Below the pieces are notes generated by a model. It was not told where the DNA came from and did no database searches. It saw only the letters and a list, made by a program, of their open reading frames with translations. The position numbers and the translations under genes were made by a program. Of a stretch of DNA of 60,000 nucleotides, positions 33,997 to 45,800 are shown piece after piece (the first letter of the stretch is position 1; each line of letters starts with the position of its first letter). The stretch comes from Bolinopsis microptera (taxonomy: Eukaryota; Ctenophora; Tentaculata; Lobata; Bolinopsidae). Location of the stretch: assembly GCF_026151205.1 (NCBI RefSeq), contig NC_087083.1, positions 14,384,944 to 14,444,943 of the forward strand, read 5' to 3'.

Positions 33997-35595
33997 TTAC
34001 CTTACGAGACATATTTATGTTCGACATATTTATGTTCGACATAATCCGGTGACCTAAATGATTTGGGTACGAAAATATGGGGATTTTTTCCGAAAACCGC
34101 CACATTTCGTACCACAAATTAAATCATGGGATTTGGGGAATTTTTACATCTCCTTATTTTACAAAAATGAAACCCAATATTTGAGAAAATGAAAAACAAA
34201 GATCTTCTCTGATCAGCTGTTTCATCTTGTGAACGATTTCTCCGGAGCCTTTGAAAGTTAGTGATAGTCTCAACTTAACTTTTAATCCTCCCGACGGTAT
34301 TGTAAACCGACGGTGTCTGTTATCTTCCACTACTCCCGAAATTTCACCGCCGTGGCCAATAAAGTAGTGACAGTGCTTGCTTACTTTTAATCATATAATA
34401 ATAATGGAACGTGTCCTAAATACTTACTTTAGGTATCATTTTTAAAGCAATTCATGATCGAACACTGGTGTTCATTTTTTTGATGAATCATATTTATAAC
34501 TTACTATATTGATAATAAATCGATAAAGTCATAATTAAGGAAAGTACGTGAAAAATAATTGGGGAAATAATAACGGTGACCTAAGGCTAAATTTTGGTAG
34601 TCCGAAAATATGGTGTTTTTTTCGAAAAACCACCGACTTTCGTACCATTTAAATATACCTTATCGGACCTTATTTGGACGGACATTACTTAAACGGACAT
34701 AATTATGAACGGACATTAATATGAACGCTAGAAGGCAATCGAAACCTTGTATGTTTATAACCTACCAGGACGCGCGCCGAGTTGGACTCGTCGGCGGTCT
34801 AACGGTAATATTTGGATCAAATATTTTACGAGTATCACCCGTTATTGTTAATCGATTTTTTTTCATCATTTTTTGACGTTTTTTTAATTTTAGCAAATGA
34901 TTTTTAAATCCATGTTTTTCATACAATAAGCTTATCTGCGCTGTGCAGATAAGGTACGAAGGTACCTACAGGACTAGATTAGATACCGTCGGTCACATAC
35001 TACCTAGGAGATATCCCGGTTTGTCTTCTACTTTATCGAGATGGGTGGTATGGTAGAAGGTATCGTAGCTGACATAAGCCACCGAAGGTCGCCTATACCA
35101 AGTGGGGGGCTAGAGATAAAGCTTAAGCTGTACTTTAGGCTTTCAAGTATCTCTCTAGTAGAGCAGTTGGGATCATCCATTGCCCGGTACGACTTCGAGT
35201 TGGACAGACAACCAGTTGTACTTGTAATAAAAAATGTGGAGGTAGAAGAACCCGAAGATCAACTTCAAGATAGTGTCAGTGATCATGCAATAATGTGATA
35301 TTTACAATTCAGATTGTTAAAATTTTATAATACCTTGTTTTTTATTAATTCAACGATATAGTTTAGTTTAACTTTAATGATAGTTATTGAAATTGACTTA
35401 AATTAAAAAGTTGTCATATTCTGGACAAAAAATTCGAAATGAAAAAATGTTTGAAAAAAATTCAACGGACTTTAACATAGACGGACATTAATTGAACGGA
35501 CTTTATTTGAACGGATATTAAGATGAGCGCTAGGGCCTTAAGCGTTCAAGTAATGTCCGTCCAAATAAAGTCCGATAAGGTATCTCGTAAGGTAA
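33997..35595. mobile_element. Inverted-repeat DNA element with an interrupted left arm
   Basis: TTACCTTACGAGA at 33997-34009 is exactly inverted at 35583-35595. The right arm continues inward (complement) as taccttatcggactttattt then ggacggacattacttgaacgc. The left counterpart taccttatcggaccttattt plus ggacggacattacttaaacgg is displaced to 34659-34700. So about 650 bp has been inserted in the left arm; it contains two copies of a block ggtgacctaa...tttcgtacca (34050-34120, 34575-34655). Further direct motifs cggacattaa/cggactttaa repeat at both ends. It also hosts a dispersed ccaactcggcgcgcgtcc module (34749-34846). Confidence 0.6.
35041..35298 (+). CDS. Small hypothetical ORF (85 aa) inside the inverted-repeat element
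   Basis: MGGMVEGIVADISHRRSPIP through SDHAIM, with an acidic C-terminal half (VEVEEPEDQLQD). No domain recognised, no intron signals, and it lies between the inverted arms of 33997-35595. It could be an element-encoded protein fragment or chance; composition is more protein-like than its surroundings. Confidence 0.3.
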   Translation: MGGMVEGIVADISHRRSPIPSGGLEIKLKLYFRLSSISLVEQLGSSIARYDFELDRQPVVLVIKNVEVEEPEDQLQDSVSDHAIM

Positions 35596-35848
35596 CTTGA
35601 TTCAGTGACCACAAAAAAAATCTACTTTATAAATACTCTTTGTCACACGACAAAATGATTAGGTAATTTGTCGTTTACGTAAAGACAGATATTTTATAAA
35701 CGATGTCAATAACTGTCGGACAAGCAGGCCATCCCGTTAAATATATATAATTATTATAAATATAATTAACTCCAAGTAAGACTCCGCTATATTATATTGA
35801 CTCTTTACACTGTTTCATGGTGACGTGATAGAATCTTATGTGTTCTAC

Positions 35849-36528
35849 TAGTCAGTGTAATAAGCGCCAAGCGCGAGCAAAGAACTTTTTTTCTCCGATT
35901 TCGATAAATTTGGTACCAAAATTTGTCTAAAAATGTGAATAAAATTAAAATAAATCCACCGTGTAGCAATTTTCGCTAAAAATGCTACACGGCGCTTGTT
36001 CGCCGCGCGTGCTTTTTTCGCGCAAATTTTTAGTTTTTGGCCTATAACTTTCACATTTTCAGTTATTATCACATAATTATTATGGCATCGTAATCAGCTC
36101 ATCGAGACAAAACTTTTAGTACTCATATTTTAAGATTTAAAGGAAAATTATTTTCAAAAGTTTTCAATCTGAACACAAGGGTCCCCCCTTGTGTGAAATT
36201 TTGAACAAATTTTTGAAAAATTTGGTGCTTCAAATATTATAATTTTGGTACCAAAAGTTGCGTCTGACTAAACTCATTACGATACTGTAATAATTATTTC
36301 AAAATATTCAATATTTTAGGAGTTATAGGCATTTTAAGCAATAAATTACCCATTTTTCGTCCTTTGTACATTCTTGTAATGCACAGGAGGCCCACATATA
36401 GCTCGACGTTATTTTGCTACACGGTGAATTTGCATTATTCACACTTAGAGGCAACTTTTGGTACCAAATTTATCAAAATCAGAGACAAAAAATTCTGTGC
36501 CAACTCATGGCGCTTATTACATAGACTA
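35849..36528. mobile_element. 680-bp MITE-like element with long inverted arms
   Basis: Left tagtcagtgtaataagcgcca is matched by the inverse of tggcgcttattacatagacta at 36508-36528. The homology continues inward over about 130 bp (ggtaccaaa, atttatcaaaatcaga/ctccgatttcgataaat, tgctacacggtg/caccgtgtagca). Two opposing short ORFs here are mirror readings of these arms. Confidence 0.65.
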
Positions 36529-36599
36529 TACGTGTATTCACTGGAAAAACAATGAATAAACAATAAAAGTAACTGAGCAAGTAGGGAGCTCTGTTTTTA

Positions 36600-36685
36600 A
36601 GGATAGATGTAGTTACTGAGCCTGGAGGGGGGTAGTTACTGTAGTTACTGAGCCTGGAGGGGGGTAGTTACTGTAGTTACTGAGT
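36600..36685. repeat. 33-bp direct repeat (gttactgagcctggaggggg), 2.5 copies
   Basis: Short tandem duplication between elements. Unit gtagttactgagcctggagg ggggtagttact. Confidence 0.7.
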
Positions 36686-36689
36686 GTGA

Positions 36690-37400
36690 CGAGCACATCA
36701 CGTGACAACCTCGGGTCAACTTTTAAGGTTAAATTGGTAACTCAAATCTGTAATGGTAACGTTATCGTGCCCCCCGATTTTGGGAAGGATTGAGGAAGCA
36801 CTGGAATATAAAAACCGTTTCTCGAACTTAAATGTGTGAATTGGAAGCAAGATCGCCTCAAAAGTTCCATAACTACCGTAATCCTATTAGTTCAGACTTG
36901 TTTCACCTGCGGATTTAACCACTAAAGATCTCCTGAACACTTTACGTTGTTACTAACTGTAACTTGGCGGCGAAGCCGGCGCCGCCCGGTTAACTAGAAA
37001 CTGCCTAACCCCCAGTAATCCAGTTGCCAGCCGTAGCGGTGGTTATACCATCGCAATACCTAACGGCTCGAGATCCAAACCGCTAAACTATGTAGCATAG
37101 TTACTATGCTCCTATGATTGAGGAACTTGTCAACTCCGATTTCAAGTAACCACTGAATTTGAAAATGATGCTAAACCAGATGTTGCCCACGCCGCGCAAT
37201 ATATCCATTTAAACGCATTTCCATTTAATAGCGGGTAAAAACTCAGCCATATAATGCAATATCGGAGCCCGCTTAAACCTTTATTGACTTAGAGTTAGAC
37301 GGAAAGCATATCGAGAACAGTGATCGAATAATGGAGGTACCGAGATAAATAGCACATGCCGCGATTTCCTTTTAATTTTGGATTTTCAGCAGATATTAAT
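36690..37400. other. Intergenic sequence with a possible SINE-like GC-rich segment
   Basis: No gene seen. 36940-37100 is locally GC-rich (ggcggcgaagccggcgccgc) and on the minus strand ends in aacaacgtaaagtg, resembling the tail of the SINE at 24625. A reverse-oriented, diverged SINE is possible but not established. Confidence 0.3.
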
Positions 37401-37404
37401 TTAA

Positions 37405-37871
37405 GGGGTCGTTCACATATTACGTAATCAGCCGAGGGGGGAGGGGGTTTCCAAATGCTTACGGTTGATTACGGGGTGGAGGGGTTTCAGCCGTTGATTA
37501 CGTAATCAAAATTGACAATATTTTAATTCAAAATCCACTCAATTTCACTCTGATTATAGTGATAAAATTTAGAAATTTATCGAATATCCGACTATAATAG
37601 TAAGTAATTCAGAAGGTGCTTGGCTGGATATTATAACAATGATTTCGGCTCATCATGATAGTATGATCAGGGTAACATGAAACGTAGAGAAAAGTGTTTT
37701 CTAGGAAAAAAGTCAAGGGGGGAGGGGGGTTCAGGCCATGGTTACGTAATATTGCTGTCAGGAGGGGGGGAGGGTGGGGGTTGGGTCTTGATTAGGCCTA
37801 GGGTTGATTACGGAAGGGGGGAGGGGGTAAAAATTGCTAAAATATTGATTACGTAATATGTGAACGACCCC
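37405..37871. mobile_element. MITE with GGGGTCGTTCAC termini, 467 bp
   Basis: ggggtcgttcacatattacg then taatca at the left end is exactly inverted at the right end. TAA flanks both sides (37402-37404, 37872-37874). Interior has G-runs and a third inverted attacgtaat, no ORF. The insertion split a 24-bp tandem repeat (attttcagcagacattaa) whose copies are at 37383 and 37883-37945. A TAA duplication would fit PIF/Harbinger; inference only. Confidence 0.75.
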
Positions 37872-37959
37872 TAACCTATGATTTTCAGCAGACATTAACC
37901 TATGATTTTCAGTAGACATTAACCTAGGATTTCAGCAGACATTAACGGTCGCAATAGTT

Positions 37960-40900
37960 GAAATGATCTCACTATACTAGGGGTGCATAATATCCCACAG
38001 TTAAGGATTAAAAGTTGAAGGCTCGGAGATGAAGATTATGCCAGTATTATATTGGTATTATAAATGACCATTTTAAAGGAATTTTGATGGAGACTACCAG
38101 CTTGTAGTTGTATATTTGAGAATTAAATTGACTATAATGCGGCTGGTTTCGACTGGGCATGAAGTTCATGCTTTTGCAATTCAACTGCGATATAAGTGAA
38201 GTCCCGGCCGAAGGCACGGGTTACACTAGTATTAGTATTATATAATCAAGAAAGAATTCCTCTCGTCGGAGTGGAATTTAGCCTCAAATCGGTCATCGGT
38301 GATCATTTTCTAAACCGGAGATTTCCGCAAGTAAGTATGTATAACTATAGGCCTGTTAATGTGCACCGAATTTCATAATCTTCCCTTTTCGTAAACGTGA
38401 CCGTCTGTAACTGTAAGTGACAATCTGTAAAACTAAAGGTCCGATCAAAATCACAAAATAAAATCACTACATAATATACCTTATTATCATGCATTGCTTA
38501 TTGCTGTAATAAATACGTCCTAAAAAGTGCTGTTTTAGCTGATATCAGCACACAATATACTGTAAACAACAACAACCTTATAGTTATACTATTAGTAGAG
38601 AGTCAAACTGAATACGGCCTATGGACTAGTGCCTAGTGGACTACGTAGCAGTAATGAAATTTTAAAGGAAGGTCTATCATCCGCTTATAGTTTACATATT
38701 GAATAATATTAATTGTTTTACCATTAATTTCCGCCAGATTCACAATTTGTGAAAGCCATCAAGGGTAAGGTTTTCCTCGAGATGTTGAGATAAAGTAAGT
38801 GTGTGGGTACCAAACCCATTTCCTGCACTATAATGCACAATAATATAACCTTAATCTGAAGGACAGAGCATTTAACTTTGTAATAATGTATTTATCGAGG
38901 TGCATCCGGGTAAGATCATGGAGCAGATCTTGCCATTGAGTGGTCAGACAACCTTAATGATGGGATAGAACAGTTCCGGGAAAATCCACGAGTCTAGACA
39001 TCACAAGATCATTCCAGCAAGATGAATAGCCATTGAAATTAACAATTATGAATTATAATCAGCTGTTATTGCTGTCTGATTATTGCAACAGTGAAAACAA
39101 ATTGTTTGAATAATTGCTTTGCATTACATAATTGGTACCAATACTATTGATAAACAGTCGCGAAAACACCCTTACCTGTGAAATTTGACTAGTATATTAA
39201 CATGACTATCACAGTGCTGGCAAGCACAACCGTCGCCCTTATATTCACTATACTATTTACCCCCTATACTATTTAACTATTATACCCCCTTTACTGATTT
39301 TTCAGGCATTAAGATTCACCGAAAGTAGTTCAGCAGTCATATTTTAAGTTCAAAAAATTCTAATTCAATGTCAAAGATGACAGGAATAAAAAATAGTCAT
39401 GTGGAGGTTTTTAAGAAATTTGCGGGAAATACGCGCACTGTTACTGTTAGTGTTATACGAAATTCGGTAAAAACCCAAAATCACCATATAAGGTGTCTTA
39501 AAAACCATGCCATATAAGGTGTCTTAAAAACCATGCCAAAATAGAGTTAGGGATCTGAAATTTTGCAGGGCGTCTAGACGTTAATTAACGATGTCAATTC
39601 TTCGTAGCTGGGCGAGGCCCAGTACTCAAGTACAAAGTAGCGCATCCTATCTAACATCGCGCTACAAGTCCAAAGTCTAGACATCGCGTTGACCAAATCG
39701 ACTGCAAAAAAGTTTCAAATTTCAGCTGAGTATCACTATCAGGAAGGGCGTTTTCTGGAACCCCTGTTTTCACAGATTGTCGTGATATTCATATACTATT
39801 ACTTCAACTTGACAGTTGACACACGCTACATGCAACCCCTTTAGATCGCATGCACGCTAAGCCTAAAGAGGTATACAACATGTAGCAATGATATACACAT
39901 ATATTATAATTATATACGTACATTTGACCAAAACCCATAATCATGGGTAGAGTGGACCGCTGCCAGTGTCTCTCTTTCCCAAACAAAAAGAAATGATATT
40001 AATTTGAATAACCGTCCGCAAATGCAAAATGATACCGAGAAAAGCGAGCGACGTTCTACGATTTCTATTTAAAGAATATTGAATAAAACAGTCCTTGTAT
40101 CATGTATTTGTAAAACATAGTATGTAGTAACATAACAGTAATCTGACATATAGTTTATTGAGTATGACGATCACAATCAACACTGAATAATTCGCCAATT
40201 TTAACCACTTCAAGATTTAATTTTTAGGGCTGTTAAATTCGCCAAGAAATGCGCAGAAAATTCGGCAAAAAAAATTCGTTACAAAAACTTACAAATCTGG
40301 ACAAGTAGACTGTGGAGGAAATTAAGTGATTTCAAGTTTATTACTCAATGCCTTCCGGTATGAGCTAAATTTAACCCCTTGCGATCTTGGTCAGTACCTA
40401 CGCTAGTCGCTAACCTGAACCAGTAACCACGCACTTGTATTGCGGGAAGCACATGTTTTGGCAATATTCCACCATACAAAACCAACTATAAACTGTCGTG
40501 AAACAACTACTGTATTTTTTTTAAATGCGGCAATTTTCAGAGAAAAATCCGTATGCAGTATGCGAATTTGATTCGAAATCGAATAATACGTGTAGTGCGA
40601 ATTTCACAGCATTGGTTTAAAATATTTCCATCGCGTTAGATAATACTCAATATGCAATAAATGTATTTAATTGTAGTTGTGAAAATAGTTTAAATAGTCT
40701 ATGTGCAATGACTCTTAGTATTCTAAAATGACGATAATAGATACAATTACATATCCTTTTTCTCATTTCTGCAACCTTGCTAAAAGGTAAACTCGCGAGT
40801 ATTCAACTCCATTTGCGAGCTAAATTTGGTAAATTATTTTGTTTGACATTTTTACGTCACAATCCTTATCTTATTACCATTGGTTCGCATTTTGTTTCTT

Positions 40901-40970
40901 TGTTTTCGACCATTATTATAGTTCACAGAATGATCCGATTTTGGTGGACTGACAAAAATCTTTGGTATTA
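37960..40970. other. About 3 kb of intergenic sequence with nothing identifiable
   Basis: AT-rich, no coherent ORF, splice-phase-consistent exon, tRNA or array found. Minor items: two 29-bp copies of ccatataaggtgtcttaaaa (39483-39540) and one degenerate tgtcaattcttcg/gcgctacaa module (39590-39670). A distal promoter or unrecognised exons cannot be excluded. Confidence 0.4.
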
Positions 40971-40974
40971 ATCT

Positions 40975-41649
40975 GATCATCTAATTAAGGCTAAAGAGGC
41001 CAGTAACATCATCTCAAATAGCCGTACATGGAGCAGTGAGAACCCTGAGAGGATCCCTAAACTCCAAGTGGTGACCAGGCGAGCCCCTAACTTAAAGGAC
41101 ACTTTATTCAAGAGAAAGAAGCTTGCCTTAGGTTCAGAGTCAAGAACAACTGACCCATGCACCAAACCTGGTGAGAAGAAGAAAGGCAGACCCTGCCAAA
41201 CTTGTCACCTTGTTAGTGGCAATTCCATGGTCTCCAATAATGGACACTCAGTCAGAACTCAAGGTGGTAACTGTAAGACACGCAACATTGTGTACGGCGC
41301 GACGTGCAAACTTTGTACTGTTAATAACGTATTCGTGGGAAATACAGTCACCAGCCTCAGCCAACGTGTGAATGGTCATCGCAGTAAATATTATGAGATT
41401 TTAGAGCCGAGTAGTAAGGGGAATGTTGAGAGCCACAGAGATTTTGATGACGAGAATGTTTTAGGGGCACATCTTTTTTCAGTTCATAATTTGAGGGAGA
41501 GATCTGATTTCAATGAAAGTTTCCATTTTGATATTTTGTGTTCTACATCCCCAGATAATATTAGAAAGTCAGAACAGTTTTATATTAACAAATTGAAGAC
41601 ACTTTATCCGTTTGGCCTGAACAATGTGAATTCCGTTTCTGGAAGCTAA
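40975..41649 (+). pseudogene. Penelope-like element, 3' part: GIY-YIG endonuclease domain only
   Basis: Open frame from about 40975 (KAKEASNIISNSRTWSSE) to the stop at 41649; there is no ATG at its head. Contains GRPCQTCHLVSG, a Cys motif, then NIVYGATCKLCTVNNVFVGN (degenerate GIY...YIG with CxxC), LSQRVNGHRSKYYE (the conserved R...H), a LGAHLF helix and SEQFYINKLKTLYPFGLN. This order is the linker plus endonuclease of Penelope-like retroelements. The reverse transcriptase is absent, so this is a 5'-truncated copy. The frame is intact over some 225 codons, suggesting recent insertion. Confidence 0.8.
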
Positions 41650-42138
41650 TTTTTCATGGTGTCCCGAATTTTATTTTTGAATCGTTCAAATTTTCATACT
41701 AACCATTGATATTCTCAGATTATGTGACTGATTAAATGCTGAAGATAAAAGAAATATATTCATTTTGCTAAGATTATGTTTGCGTTTCATTGCTCAACAG
41801 CTGTTCGAAGGATCAAATTTAAGATTATCATCTAATTACTATCTAATTAAAATTAAAACAATTACTGGATATTCGCAACAATGTGTCATGAAAAATCAGT
41901 CAAAAATCTAAATCATCCCAACAATATCGCCTAATTTAAACATTAACTTATCATTATTGAATATTAGTAAAATATATGATAGTGATAACTAACTTTAAGC
42001 TTAACTACCTTACATCACCAAATGAGAATAGTCATAAAGTCATTACACTAGACAATTCTATATGGATCTCATGGAATGGTACTTATACCTTACTAAAGAC
42101 CGGCGAAAATGACAGAAACTATTTAACCATTACTATTA
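41650..42138. other. 3' flank of the Penelope-like copy, AT-rich
   Basis: No feature recognised. Probably the 3'UTR of the element followed by unique sequence. Confidence 0.4.
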
Positions 42139-42294
42139 GGGGTCGTTAAAATATTACATAATCACTGAGAGGGGTCAGGGGTGGGGTTCTAAATTATTAC
42201 GCAAGTGTATTTTATCACAATAGCCATATTGTGTAAAACTGATTACAGAGGGGGGATTCCAAAATTGTCCAAACGTAATATTTGAACGATCCCC
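42139..42294. mobile_element. Second MITE of the GGGGTCGTT family, 156 bp
   Basis: ggggtcgttaaaatattaca at the left matches the inverse of the right end (gtaatatttgaacgatcccc), plus internal aggggtcagggg. A deleted relative of 37405-37871, lying in the 3' flank of the kinesin gene. Confidence 0.65.
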
Positions 42295-42862
42295 TATCAC
42301 AGCTAAGGGCGAGGATTTTTCTTTAAACGAATAAAGCAAGGAAATTTCATCTTTTCTGAGGAAAGCTGCAACAAATCCAACTAATAACACTACAAAAGAA
42401 AAGTACGGCACAGGATGGAGGGTTTATTTGTCATGTTCTTTTTGAATTACAGTAGAAAAGTGAAGAAAATAGTAGTAATACGTTACCATGCAAATAGTAT
42501 TAGAAATTACTAATTAGTTACCGCGTAAATATGAACCGTAAAAATAGCAAATATATCTACAAATAATGGGCAGGGATGACAGGAAAATAAATAACATTCT
42601 CATCTAATAACGCTTCTAATAACGCTTCTAATAACGCTTTATCATTTTCACTGAGTGCTGTCCAATAAATCATACACAAGACAGAATGGTGAAATTTATA
42701 AGTTTTTTTCGTTTCTGTACAACGTTACAATAACTTCTTGATAGTGACGTCATCATCTTGATAGTGACGTCATCAGCTTGATAGTGACTTCATCAGAAGA
42801 CATGGAGGATAAAGCCCGGGTTAACTGGGCTGGAAGATAGAGTTAGTCCAGATTCCTGGAGA
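42295..42862 (-). other. 3' flank/3'UTR of the kinesin gene with TGACGTCA repeats
   Basis: Downstream of the stop at 42863. Contains three 19-20-bp copies of cttgatagtgacgtcatca (42736-42793; the third has gacttc) and three copies of ctaataacgctt (42603-42638). No close AATAAA; the first on the minus strand is near 42422. Confidence 0.45.
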
Positions 42863-45800
42863 TTACTTGTTCTTCTTAGCGGTGCCAAGATCTACTTTGT
42901 TCACCTGAGGAACAAACTTTTTAACTAATTTTGATAAAAACAATCAATCTTAGGGGGGGGGGGGGGGTCCACACAATCACTTAGTAGGACCTGATTAACT
43001 GATTGATGCTAAAAGGAAGTTAAGTTACATTAGGTGGCTGATATATCTAATCAATATTATGTGGACTGTGAAATTACAAGGCATGTGACATCACGTGTCT
43101 ATAATTCACAAAGCGTGTGACGTCACGTGTTTATAGGTCAGCTGACTAACCTTGCTGGCGAAGCGGAGACTGGTGAGGGACTCGCTGGTGTGTTTGTCTA
43201 GCGGACTGACGTTAACAAACATGAGAGTCTTGCTGTTTCCCCCCAGACTGTTACACAGCAGGTAGGTAAGCTTACTGTTCCGGTACGGAATATGGGTCTT
43301 CTTCTCTTGCAGCGCCATCATCACGTTACCTGTCACGTGATATTGTACTGTCACGTGGTATCACGTTATACTTATCATAATATCACAAGATACAAATAAT
43401 GTGGTGGTATACTGATGATGATGATTTCACTTACCAAGTTCGCTGAGTGATGTGTTTATAACTTACCAAGTTCGCTGAGTGATGTGTTTATAGCCTACTT
43501 ACCAAGTTCGCTGAGTGATGTGTTAATACACTTACCAAGTTCGCTGAGTGATGTGTTTATACACTTACCAAGTTCGCTGAGTGATGTGTTTATACACTTA
43601 CCAAGTTCGCTGAGTGATGTGTTTATACACTTACCAAGTTCGCTGAGTGATGTGTTTATACACTTACCAAGTTCGCTGAGTGATGTGTTTATACACTTAC
43701 CAAGTTCGCTGAGTGATGTGTTTATAACTTACCAAGTTCGCTGAGTGATGTGTTTATAGCCTACTTACCAAGTTCGCTGAGTGATGTGTTTATACACTTA
43801 CCAAGTTCGCTGAGTGATGTGTTTATAACTTACCAAGTTCGCTGAGTGATGTGTTTATAGCCTACTTACCAAGTTCGCTGAGTGATGTGTTTATACACTT
43901 ACCAAGTTCGCTGAGTGATGTGTTTATAGCCTAGTTACCAAGTTCGCTGAGTGATGTGTTTATACACTTACCAAGTTCGCTGAGTGATGTGTTTATACAC
44001 TTACCAAGTTCGCTGAGTGATGTGTTTATACACTTACCAAGTTCGCTGAGTGATGTGTTTATACACTTACCAAGTTCGCTGAGTGATGTGTTTATACACT
44101 TACCAAGTTCGCTGAGTGATGTGTTTATACACTTACCAAGTTCGCTGAGTGATGTGTTTATACACTTACCAAGTTCGCTGAGTGATGTGTTTATACACTT
44201 ACCAAGTTCGCTGAGTGATGTGTTTATAGCCTACTTACCAAGTTCGCTGAGTGATGTGTTTATACACTTACCAAGTTCGCTGAGTGATGTGTTTATAGCC
44301 TACTTACCAAGTTCGCTGAGTGATGTGTTTATAACTTACCAAGTTCGCTGAGTGATGTGTTTATAGCCTACTTACCAAGTTCGCTGAGTGATGTGTTTAT
44401 ACACTTACCAAGTTCGCTGAGTGATGTGTTTATAGCCTAGTTACCAAGTTCGCTGAGTGATGTGTTTATACACTTACCAAGTTCGCTGAGTGATGTGTTT
44501 ATACACTTACCAAGTTCGCTGAGTGATGTGTTTATACACTTACCAAGTTCGCTGAGTGATGTGTTTATACACTTACCAAGTTCGCTGAGTGATGTGTTTA
44601 TACACTTACCAAGTTCGCTGAGTGATGTGTTTATACACTTACCAAGTTCGCTGAGTGATGTGTTTATACACTTACCAAGTTCGCTGAGTGATGTGTTTAT
44701 ACACTTACCAAGTTCGCTGAGTGATGTGTTTATAGCCTACTTACCAAGTTCGCTGAGTGATGTGTTTATACACTTACCAAGTTCGCTGAGTGATGTGTTT
44801 ATAGCCTACTTACCAAGTTCGCTGAGTGATGTGTTTATACACTTACCAAGTTCGCTGAGTGATGTGTTTATAACTTACCAAGTTCGCTGAGTGATGTGTT
44901 TATACACTTACCAAGTTCGCTGAGTGATGTGTTTATACACTTACCAAGTTCGCTGAGTGATGTGTTTATACACTTACCAAGTTCGCTGAGTGATGTGTTT
45001 ATACACTTACCAAGTTCGCTGAGTGATGTGTTTATAGCCTACTTACCAAGTTCGCTGAGTGATGTGTTTATACACTTACCAAGTTCGCTGAGTGATGTTT
45101 TTATAGCCTACTTACCAAGTTCGCTGAGTGATGTGTTTATAACTTACCAAGTTCGCTGAGTGATGTGTTTATAGCCTGAGCCTCTTTCAGTCGCTGACCA
45201 GTGCTCCCACTTTTCTCAACACGTTCTGAACCAGCTAAATCCACCAGATTTAGGTTACCCACACAGGTGTCACCTATACCAACAAATCAATTAGTTAATT
45301 AGCTATCAATTAAATCGTAATTTTTAAGGGTTTCAACGTTGTACCGGAGTTTCGGATATTTAATTATTGTAAACTATTGTTTAGCGAATTAATTAAGCTG
45401 GTTTACCATTTCCAACCTGGGGGTGCGTCAACCTCATAAATATACACAAATACCTATTTTGAAATCGGAGGGAATAATAGGTATTAATGAGGTTGATGCC
45501 CCCCCCCCCAACCTATCGTACCGTTTTTGGTGTTTTTCCCCTCAATTTTGAGTCTGAAGACGGAATGCGACCGTGAACTCCTCTCGTTACACTTTGTGGC
45601 AGCTACAGTTCGGTTCTTGTTGGCTTTCAGTAGCAACTCGTGTACCTACAAGTAACAGAGATATTATCTACCTACAAGTAACAGAGATAGTATCTACCTA
45701 CAAGTAACAGAGATAGTATCTACCTACAAGTAACAGAGATAGTATCTACCTACAAGTAACAGAGATACTATCTACCTACAAGTAACAGAGACAGTATCTA

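Noticed and set aside
42175-42411. Hydrophobic ORF MPYFSFVVLLVGFVAAFL as a signal-peptide exon
   Set aside because: Half of it is inside the 156-bp MITE, and no partner exon with compatible phase was found.
43484-45159. Plus-strand protein of [11 protein letters not shown] repeats
   Set aside because: Antisense reading of the kinesin donor array; no start context, no domain.
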